NCBI GenBank assembly: GCA_965644295.1
Contig: CBFFRP010000378.1
Coordinates: forward strand, 124,001 to 188,000
From: Paraphysomonas bandaiensis
Lineage: Eukaryota; Chrysophyceae
DNA length: 64,000 nucleotides
Direction: 5' to 3'
Shown: positions 1 to 12,000 of the stretch, piece after piece
Position numbering within the stretch: the first letter of the stretch is position 1
Layout of the letters: each line of letters begins with the position of its first letter
Notes under the pieces: generated by a model
Told to the model about the DNA's origin: nothing
Database searches by the model: none
Seen by the model: the letters and a program-made list of their open reading frames with translations, nothing else
Position numbers and translations under genes: made by a program

Positions 1-3000
1 TTGATTACTTAGTGTCACAACTTCGTTAATGTCATTTCCATAGTACGAGAGAGGTGCGAAATCTTCATAGCGGTTTGGTAGCGTTGTCCCCTCGGATATG
101 GTCACAGATATATTCGCTTTACTACTATCTAAAGTGTATAAAAACTTCCACGGAACATCTAGGTGCGAAATGCGACCGACCACAGAATGAAACGTGACAT
201 CCCACATATAGCCACCGCTTGTTCTGTTGCGACCAACACTTAATTCATTGATGCCAGTTAAATTTCTTAACACAGCCCCCATAACCTCTGCTGTGGTAGT
301 TAAAGCAAGCTTTGCAGACTTCTGGGAACGATAAGCTAGTATAAATTCACCATGCACTTCCATCCCTGAGTTTGACACAATGCTGATACTTTGTACTACA
401 ACGAGTGGGTTAACTATGGATATCGCATCGATATACTCGCCATTAGAATCTGATCCATACACAAGGGCTATAGCAGGGGTATCACGGCGAATGGTACCCA
501 TATACGTCTGGCCCATGCGGTTTTCATTTGACGAACCACGGAGCCCTCCAGCACAGGAAGTGCTAATGCCATCGAAGTCATATATATTGGCCTCAACAAA
601 TACACGTCCACCACCACCGTTACCTCCAGGAGAGTTCATGTCTAAACTACACGATGAGTCTTCAACCGCACATGCTCGACCACCATCGGCAGAAACTTTT
701 CCTAACCCATACACAAAAATCGTTTTAAGATAGACACTACCGCCAGCACCACCACCGCCACCGCCGTACACAGATTCACCGTTGGACTCAATTGTTGATG
801 CACTTGAAATCGATATATCCCTAGAGCTGATGATCCACACCACCCCTCCACCATTCCCACCTCTTCCACAGTTCCCACCTGTTGAACCTCCTCCACTGCC
901 AAGAGCATTTGGAATGTCTTCATGAGATCCATAAGTAGCTCCTCCGCCTGATATATTCCCAACCGGTATCACACCACCCGAACCAATAGAAATATAGCTC
1001 GTACTCTCTCGGTAATAGGCATTGATTCCGGGCATTCCCTCACCTCCGTGACCTCCTCCACTACCGCCCGTGTCTCCACCATACCCCCCACCAGGACCCT
1101 CGCCTTGAGCTCCCCCCGCTACACCCCCAGTATACCCCAGTCCAGAAGAAGAAATAGAAGATCTACCGGACAGAGAAACACTCCTAGCTGTAATATTTAC
1201 GATACGGCCCCGGATGACCGAGTCGGTCAGATACACATCGTTGAAGCAAAATGAATCACTCTGAGTACCACTTCGAATATGCTTTGAATTTTCACCAATT
1301 ACGAAATTCGCCCCCTGTGAAAGTATAAGGTTGAGGCACGTGTTGTCATCACTGTCCAGATCACCCGACAAGCGAAGTGTATAGTTGCTGATGGTAATAT
1401 CAGCTAGCGGTCTCCATCTCACATGCTCACCGATATCGACCATGGTTCCATGCGTACCAATAATTCGGGTAGCGGAGATAATACCTACTCCTGAAAATTC
1501 GATATGCGCTTGAGAATTCGACACCTCGACGAGATCAAAAGTGTTGTTCGCTCTATGCTCAATACCATATGTGTCATTCGCAAAAAAATAAGTTGTGGGA
1601 GCAGTGCTTTCGACTTGTGTTGCATTGCTCAGCAACTCTACAAAATCAGACAGTTCCTCATTTGCATAAGTGGAAAAATTTTCCCAAGATATGACGTGTA
1701 GGTTTCTGTACTTCGGTGATTCACTAATACAATTCAAATTCGACAATAAAACGGTGCCGGCAGCACCAGAGACTACTTGATAATCCGATACTGCGTTTAC
1801 AGACAGCCCTCCAAGTGCACTTACAGTGCCATGAAAATGATCGAGGCACGCATCTATCTTAATTCTACCAGCGGATCCCCCTCCACCATACAGTGCGCTC
1901 AATACGCTACCATGTCCTCCGTTTGCCGAAATGGTGCCTATGCCGCGGAAACTTCCGCGGACGTCAATTACTATACTGCCACCAGCTCCACCACCTCCTC
2001 CACTAAGAAGAGGGGCGTCTCCTCCAGATGAAGATATGGTCCCGTTTAGCTCAAGGTCCTCCAAAACAGTGATATACAAACCGCTCCCCCCGCTACCTGC
2101 GGAACCCAGTGGGCCAGCCCCCCCAGCCCCTCCACAACCCTTGGGGTCCGTCGCATATCCCCTCGCCATTCCTGGGGAAGCGTTATCCATTCCTGGCGAT
2201 CCCTCTCCTGCATGACCTCCTCCAGCGCCGCCCGTGTAGCCATTAGATGCCCGGCCATATGCAAAGTATGCCGAGGATTTGTCCGATACTGCTGTCCCGG
2301 ACCAGTCCGTAGTCCTCGGCAGAACGACGCTATCTCCTACGATTGCTCCGCCATCATGAATAGTAAGTGACACACAGGTTAATTCCAACGAAGACGGATA
2401 TAAATCATTCAATGGTTTCAAATTAAACTTCCCACCCGACATGATTTGTAGGTCATAAAATGATAACTCACCCGAAAAGTCGGAATAAAACTTGGTGGGA
2501 ACAAGAGTGGGATGTTCTGAAGGACATGACGATGGAGCTGAGGACGGTGTACTCGTCGGGAATGATGAAATCGACGGTTGTGACGACGGAGTCATACTTG
2601 GTGCACTAGGTGCAGATGTTGGTAATTCAGATGGGGCAAAAGTAGGTTTACAACTTGGTTCGCCACTTGGAAGAGAAGTAGGATTTACAATGAAAGATGG
2701 GATATTCGTCGGTGAGGTAGTTGGGGAGTGAGTAGTAGTCGGTGAGTACGAGGGCATGCTTGATGGTATTACAGAGGGACAAGAAGACGAAGGGGTACCA
2801 GATGGTGTTGTGGAAGGGAGCATGGAAGGCTGGCTTGTAGGGCCATAGGAAATCGAAGGTACTGATGTTGGGAATCGCGATGAAGGTAAACATGTGGGTT
2901 GACCAGATGGTAACGACGTAGGAGAAAATGTAACAGTCGGTAAAGACGTGGGTTGTGTACTTGGTAAGGATGTCGGCTGCGAGGACGGGATAGAAGATGG

Positions 3001-6000
3001 AAAAAATGTTTCCAATGAGGGACTCAAAGAAGATATATGAGTTTCATTCCATGTTATCGACAAGGACGCATTCAGACCTATGGTAGTATTCCCACTAATC
3101 TTAATAACCGCGGAAGTAACATCCACATTAAAACCATCTACTGTAAAATCTGTGGTGATAAACATTTCAACGTGATTTGAGAGTTCAAGATATCCAAATC
3201 CACTCGATGTCCAGTTTTTACTGAACATGCGCTGTAAATACGGAAATGAGTTTTCCAGTGATACAATTTCATCCACAATGATGCGTGAATGTAGTTCGAA
3301 TGACAAACCCGAAAGATCACCAAGTACAATTTGGTTCAAGTAGACTGATGCTTCTGAATATGTCTGTTCACTACCTGACGCAGCGGCCACTCCTCCCTGT
3401 GTACCACCATTACTTGCAACCAATATCCCATCACTAGAATCAGGGTAAGCAGTAAAAAGGGTACCACCCGCTGGATGAATAACAAAACCATTCGAAGAAA
3501 CAAAAGATGCTGCTTGCCAACCCGAGTGTACTGCAATGGTTCCGTTGAATGACTTCAATCGTTCACTGTCATACACAGCCACTCGTCCACCAGCCCCCCC
3601 GCCACCACCATGCATGCACCCATCTCCACCAATGGCAGATATTACTCCATCACCTAGAAGATATCCATTCTGAACTGTTATCCAAATAGAACCGCCTGCC
3701 CCCCCTCCTGAGCCAGTACCTATCAGTCCACCCGTGGTGCACTCCTCACCATTGGCCGAAATTGAACCATCAATATACATTCCATTAATTGCTGTGATAT
3801 GAATTATTCCTCCACCTGCACCTCCTCTGTGTGTATAGGTGCTCCCTCCACCAGAACCACGCCTCAAAGGGCGATACGCGGACCCATATGGTGCATAGCT
3901 TCGAGAGTTGTCCACACTTCCACCAAGACCCGCATGCCAACCTCCGTCACCGTATGTCAAGTTACCACGGGCTTGGTAGCGTACCTCCGTAACTAAATCA
4001 GTGTCTGATATAATTTGATCATTCCCAGCTGGAGCTCCAGCATACCCCTGCCGATCAGCAGATATGTACGTTCTAGAACCAGTCAAGTGCAGTTCGTCAC
4101 ATACTAAGTACATTATAGGATCCTGTTCCCTGGTTAATACATCAGACCCAACGAGCACGATGCCTGAATTTTCTGTGATGTTGACTACACTTACATTGAA
4201 TACACCAGGAGTACAGAACTCTTCGGCGGAGTTAGCTTCGCATACACTGCTATTGCCATAAACATTTAACACCGAATTTCCGCTTAGCAGAAGAGTGCGA
4301 GGCGTGCGTAATGTGCCCTTTACATCAAGTACATATCCACCGACTCCACATGAGGGATCACTCATTACCATAGTTGATCCATATGGTATCGTCACAATTC
4401 CACCACTATAGCAAGTAACACACCCGCTGACTAGCAGCATTGAACTAGCAGCTATATTCAAGTTTGCCGATCCAAGTATTTGCAAATTAGTGATTTGACC
4501 TTCTACCATCTCAATTACAGTAGATGCACTTGGAAGCGTGAAGTTGTATAAGCTGGATATATAATCATAGGTCGCATTGACAGCACTTGAGTTGATTGAG
4601 GCTTCCACAACGAAATCCATACTGACTGAGTACCAATCATCGTTGTCAGCAATCAACGTTCTGGTCCCTGTCATAGTTTTTAGGCCAATATCTTTGTACA
4701 CAGTTCCACTAGCAGCTCTTTGGGCAGTGGCTGCCAGCCACTGCAATATATCAGATTCCATATCAATTCTTGCTTGCCGTTCTCCATTGTCCACAGGTAC
4801 ATAACTCGAAGTTCCTCCAAATGCCGTGATATTTCCTGTGAATTCATCGACACTACTATTCAATCGGATTGCAATACGTCCTCCAGAGCCCCCCCCACCA
4901 AATGAAACTTGACTATATGTGCCTTGACCACCATTGGCTCGAATAGTGCCACTACCTTGCAGACTATCTGTTCGAATATATATGCTTCCTCCCGATCCAC
5001 CACCAGTACCGGAACGTCCTGAACCAGGATTTCCGTCTGCACTCACTGCACCGTCAACTCTCAAAGTGCTAGAACTAATGAATATAATCCCACCACCTCT
5101 ACCACCCACACCTCCTTTGTGAGACCCCCCCCCTCCGGAACCGCACGATCTTGGAAGCGTAAAATTACCATGAGGAGTCCCTCCGGATGCACTCAACCCA
5201 TTACCCCCGTAACCACCATAAGCACCCCCTCCAGCACCGAGGTGTCCAAATTCCCCGTAACCCAAACCACTTGTGCTTTGACTAATGGAGTGGGGCTGGC
5301 GAATATCAACACCCGGATATCCATAGCCGTCACTGTGCACAACACCTCCTTCTGCAACATTCAGGTTTATTACATTAAGCTCAATTATCAAACTTGTATC
5401 GTCACAGACAGTCGTGTTTGTGTAATGTAAGACAACTTCACCAAGGTTAGCAATATTCAAGCCTGTAAAATTGTATGTTCCCCTCGGTGATCCTTTGGTG
5501 TTTCCTAGTTCTGATAAAAGCATGTGTCCATTGGTTAATACGTTGACATCAGTTACGTCAAGTGTAGCGTCCAGTACCACTAGGGTCACGTCACTGAAGT
5601 AGAAATGCCCATAATTTAAAGAAATATTGACCGAAAGAATCGTGTTGTTGGATAAAAATACTTTTCCAGAATTGTCACCAATTATTTGTTGTGTCCTAAT
5701 AGTCGCTCCAAACGTCATAATGTTAACAGTGGCAGATTGTAAAACAGATACACTTGCCAACGAGCCATATGGAGATGCTGCATCATATAATAACGACGCC
5801 ACTCGCGAGATTCTACCATCATTGTCAAATATTAATTCCCCGCCACTATCTATCTCACTATGATTTGTACCATTGTATTTCCAATACACTGTCCCTGCAG
5901 ATCCTGCATGATATCCGTTTCCACCAGCAGCGGATATAATCCCGGTATAATTGTCCCGCTCACTGTACTTGATAGAAATTCTTCCCCCCCCTCCACCCCC

Positions 6001-9000
6001 CCCCCTTGCGAATTCGTTATTGACTTCAATCCCCCCATCTCCTCCTCGGGCCAATATATATCCAGTCCCTGATATGCAGCTTGCTTCGATGTAAATAGAC
6101 CCTCCTCCACCCCCACCTCGTAGAGAATTATGAGGCGTACCACCACCATAATCAATATGACCCTCCACAGTCAAATTCGTGGTGTATATATAAATTGCCC
6201 CCCCCCCAGCACTCGAAGCTGAAGTATCATTGTTCTGGATATTACCACCACCAGGAGCACCCCACGTTTCTGGCACAAATATGTTCCCATACACACTCTC
6301 CGTTGTCTGAACGGGAGGGCTCGTGAACCCATATCCACCAACACCACCATGAGACCCTCCTGATGAACCAAGGAACCTGTATACGCCTGACCATACTGCC
6401 CTACCAACAACATTAGAGAGGGCGTATCCCCGCCCATTACCAGATATTTGAGACGTCGATGACACATAGATAGTATTCGCAGTAATACGGGGCATAGCAA
6501 AATGCATACTTCCATTGGAATCCAAAAAAAGAGTTGATACTGTAATTGTGGCATCACCACATATCGGATTGCCGCAATCAAACCCATTGGAATCAGACAT
6601 GATTGTGTCGCGGTTACTAGATAGGGAGCCATTATTTAATATCCGAAACGTGTTGCAGGTAAACGCCACTGGATCAGATATTTTCATATGTCCACCGTCA
6701 ATATTGACCACACCACCAGTAAAAACTCCAACCCCTTCGCCAATCCTTAATTCTGCCGATTCCGTTACATACATAGACCTATTCGACATGTCGACGGCTG
6801 CATCTATGGTATGTTTTCCTGCACGAGTAAAGTGTACCGGTCCTGCACCAGAGAATATGCCATCTATAGAACTCCCAGCAGCGCCAAATCGTAGAGTGCC
6901 ATTCACTGCGCATTCCCCTTCCATAGACTGGACGAATCTCCCGTCAACAGTAACAGTGGTATTTTCAGAAATAGACAGCACACCACTGTTTTCAACCTGG
7001 ACATCTATTTTCGCAGATGTCACAGAATCACTAATCGCAATGACACCACCGTTCATATTCTCTATCGTCGTATTACCCACCCAAGAGAGCTTCTTCGAAT
7101 ACAAATCCCATGAGTAAGCCCCGCGACTGCTGTCATCTAGCAGTAAGTCATCGTTTGGTGCAATTATGTGAATGCGGCAGCTACGAAGAGCGACATTGAA
7201 AGAAAATGCTTGACATGAATATGTGTCCCGAAAATGGTGATGAGCACCACCGGCCCTGTATACGTCCCAATCATTATGTAAACACTGACTCGCACAGTGG
7301 TTCAAAGTTGAATCCATAATATTCCATACACCTTCCCAAGAAGACAACTCGGTGGTTGCCATTCGTTGAAATGTAAAAATATCAGGGGCTATTCTCCATT
7401 CCATTTCTCCACTTCCCTCAAAAGTAATCACTCCAAAGTTACGGACAATGCCATTTCTCCCCCAATAGGCGATATTGGACTGAGCCGATATCACACCATA
7501 ATTGTGTAAGGTCACCCCAAGTATTGTTATATTTTGACTGTTGGGTTCCAATATATTCATCGTAGACGACGCGGCAATATTCAGTCCTCCGTTACCCGTT
7601 ATCATTCCACCCGACATATTGAGCACTGCTAGTACTGTCACGTTGGTTACGTGGATATCTAGAGTACCATTGTATATGCTAATGCGATCAATTGTAGTTT
7701 CATTTTCGACGTGCACAGCACCAGACCCTGCAACTAATATCTCTTCTACATGATACAAGGGAAACGTGTTCATCAACAGACAACCATCTGTAACTGACAA
7801 AACTGGGGTTGCATTGACAGAGGCAGGGAGTCTAACAATCCCCTGAATATCTACAGTACCGTCCCCCGAAAATACAGATGATACTTCCTGAAATGTAAAA
7901 ATTTTATTTCCAGTGAATGATACATTCGTTCCAGCCTGCACATGAATAGAACACGGCCCACTACAAGCTCCGCCTGCAGCTATATTCATCGAACCAAGAA
8001 CATTGATATCTCCTTGAATATCTGACATCACATTTAATGTAAGTGATCCTCCAGAAGAAACTACCATAGAGCCCGACGGTTGTTGAATAAAAAGCGATGC
8101 GTTCGAGTCATAAAGGTACGCTTCTGACGGTATCGTACAGGAAAACTCATATGAATCGAACAAAACAGGAGAGTCTTCCCCTGAAGTCAACAGCACGTTG
8201 CCATTGGATATTATCGTCCCGTAGTTATGCAGACTAGATGTTACATCGAAACTGGTGATTGCATCACTCATTGTCAGATTGCCGTAGTTTACAAGACTCA
8301 TGCTGTTCAGAATCAATGTTGAGCTGATTGTAGAAGCAGATTCTGTATATATAAGTGACAAAGTAGTTGACAGGGCAACAGTAGCATTCGGTGTCTCGTC
8401 GCACCTTAATCCAGACTTCCCGCGAATAGCAGTGGAAGTTATGTTAATATCATTGTATGATATCGCTGATCTCATATCACACACTAGAATTTCAGCACCA
8501 TCAAGCACCAAGGAAGACCCGGACAATACAATCGATGCATTTCGAAATAACATAGATCCACCTGGCTTTAACGATAAGGTTGCTATTTGAAACTCCAAAC
8601 CGCGAGTGTCTAGAAGCACAAGTTCACTATTATCACCAACGATGACGATAGTCGTGCTATCTAGAGAAGTGTTAAATACGTGAAACGAAACGTCCAGGAG
8701 CAACAATTCATCGGAAGAAAATTCGAGTCCTGTATAATAACCAACTTTCATTGTTGCCATATCTGTATCTCGTACAGAGGCAATCACATTGCCAATCGTT
8801 AGACTTTGCATCTCTGTGGAATAAGCTTCAGTCAGCTGTACAGTAGTTCGGCCAACAATGTGAATATCCACTGGGTTCAAGTCAAGAGCGTCTATGTCAT
8901 CATATACAACAGTTTCACGGCGAGAATGTGATTGGGTCTCAGACAGAATTTCAGATTCTGGGAGTGGAGAACCAAGGATTAAGTTATCTAAAATACCAGA

Positions 9001-12000
9001 TACTTTTTGTGAACTAAAAACCAAGCTGTTCACCCATTTCGAACCGGTATCCGATAGATTATACCCAAATGAAAAATATATACTTCCACAAGAAGCCATT
9101 TCTGTTTCAACACCGTATGTTAGAGGACGAAATCCCCCAGACACATCAAAACTTCCGTCAAAGCCCAAGCTTTTAGTGTGTACTGCCATACGACCACCAG
9201 AGCCACCACCCCCTGCTATATTACCACCGGAATATCCTCCGTCACCGCCACGGGCGCTCATCACACCCGCACCAGTAAAAGACGTAGAGTTAATTGAGAT
9301 GCTTCCCCCCGCGCCTCCCCCCCCACCAGAAATACCACTAGCACCGTCACTGACAATCTCTCCATCCAGCTCAAATTTCGAAGAAACAATTACGACTACT
9401 CCCCCACCATTACCCCCGGAATTGCTGAACCCACCTATTCCTCCTCCACTTCCACTCTCTATGGGCCAGTATGCAGAACCATAAGGCGTTCCCGATGTGT
9501 CAACTATACCTGAGCCCCCTCGCCCAGCATGCGACCCACCTGACGCACTGAACGAATGGTTCACCCCAGCCGCATGACCAGCTGCTGCCGCAAACCCTCG
9601 TCCACTTGATGAAATGCCTGAATCCTTCCCAACAACGATAGATATCGCATCTAATTCTACACTGGGCGTGAGCAAGTAACCCCCACCGACAATCACGACA
9701 CTGGGAATAGTAATTGCATTATGTGACGTCCAGGTCAATGTCGAAAGGGATGTGACTAATAAACGAGTTAAACTCGATTGAATGTTTCCTGGCATCTCCA
9801 CAGCGGCAGTGTCGGTAAGTTCTACAGATATATTTATCATATTACAGGAGGCCGTATGTGATCCAGATGAGAAAATCACCACTGCTTCATAGGAATCATA
9901 ATTACACGATTTTTTAACCAGAGTTCGATTATTCATGTCAAATGAGTGGCCCGAAAACGTGAGATTCGACTGGCATAATTCAATTACAGCACCCTCAGTA
10001 GATGAGCCACCTCGAGCCAAGGTGACATCACTACCAGCCGTCAGCGACAAAGTGCTATCGTCATGCAATTGCAATGCCGCGTCAACGTAAACGTTACCAC
10101 CATCAATAAATATACTACCGTGGTTGACTATAACACTATCCGATACAGTGCTACCTCGGCCTTCTACATATTCAAAGTGCGATGCAGAGAAGTGATACCT
10201 CGCCACGTCACTTATACCACCAATATCGTGCGCATGAAAATAACTCAAGTAGCAGTACATATCATGGGCAAAGTAATCAAAGGATTTGCACCACTGAAGT
10301 TGATTGCACATATCCGCACATTTATCGACATCAACATCACCGAGTGACATATTGTACGTATCGTACCTATACTCCGTAGGATACCCTACACTATTTGCGT
10401 AAAAGGCAGACGTTTTCTTATTTCGAGCAACATTAAGACTCCATATCTCATCCGAATTAGTTGCGGTGGTTACTCGCACTACCCCATCCACCAAAAGATC
10501 ATACACAGCATGCTCGGCAGGAAGTGTGTACTCCAGGTTTACTTCAGTATTTAATACCATCGATTTGTACTCCTCGTAATCATACCACGAGGCCGCAGCA
10601 CGCATAACTAGCTCTGCCGTGACATCTACAGGATCAATCTGGAATATTCCGGTGGCAGTATTTTCTATTGTAGAGTTAGCGACAATGAAATCGCCACCCA
10701 TCCATTCCAAAAGCCCATAGTTCCAAAAGGTTATATTCTTTAATATCTTGCGGCTATTTCCACTAAGAACAGTAGTATTCAAGCTGTGGAGAGCTGATCC
10801 TGGTGATGGCGCAGTCAACTGCCCTCCTGAAAAATTGAAAAATCTAGATACTGTGATACTACTGTGTGCACTAAGTTCAACTCGGCCCTCACCATGCAGT
10901 ACTATAGATGATACAAAAACAGGTTCAGTGACAAACACAGTTTCATTGTTGGATATAAAGATAAAAACGTCACTGTCATTCTTCGGTGGCTGGCGCCGGT
11001 TCCAATTGTCCCCTGAGTTCCATATCCCACCTGTATTTCCTCCAATCCATACATACGGAGAAGAGTCTTCGAAAGTCGGAAGGATTGACGGGGCAGACGA
11101 AGTAGGCATGGATGACGGGACACAGGAGGGATATGAAGATGGTGACGTGCTCGGCTCACCTGAGGGCTGCCCAGATGGAAGGGCTGACGGCTCCGAAGAG
11201 GGATCAGATGATGGAACTAAACTAGGCCAGGATGTTGGCTCAACGGTTGGGGTAGAAGTCGGCTGTGACGTTGGCTGACCAGTGGGTTCTCCTGAAGGCA
11301 ATGAGCTCGGTTGACTGGTAGGCAGCATAGCATACGATAAACTGAGTTTTACGTACAACAAATAGCCGCCGTAAGAATACGAATTAACTTTATCCGTAGC
11401 TCGAACAAGTACTGTTAGTTCACCTGTGCGTTCCTCTACAGCACTGGCAACATTGACATCATAAATACAAGTATAAAACGTATCACTTTTATCTGTACCA
11501 GGATTACAATAAGTAGAAAGGACTTCTGAGTTGGCTGATATAAGAGAGATATACTCTGTAGTCGGGTCAGAATAGTCATTAGCCAGTACTTCAACCCGAA
11601 GATATACGGCCGAGAAACCCGTCAGGCCACGAAAAGTGTGTCTGACTCCTTCAGTCACGTGATTGGTCCCACCCTCCCACTGTAGCGCAAACTCTGAGTT
11701 CAGTGTGGGTTCCGAGGTGGTCGGCGCAACAGATGGAATAGAAGACGGTAAACTCGAAGGATTCCCGGTGGGGCAAGACGATGGAATAAGGGATGGTACA
11801 TGGGATGGATCTCCGCTTGGCAAACATGAGGGAAAATGAGAATATGACGGGGAGATAGATGGAACATAAGTTGGTAGGCATGAAGGATGAAAAACAGGAG
11901 CGTTTGTCGGTATTGGAGATACGCTCGGCTGAGATGTCGGCATACTGGTAGGGTATGATGTCGGTAACGCGTAAGCAGATATAGTATATCGCACTAGAAG

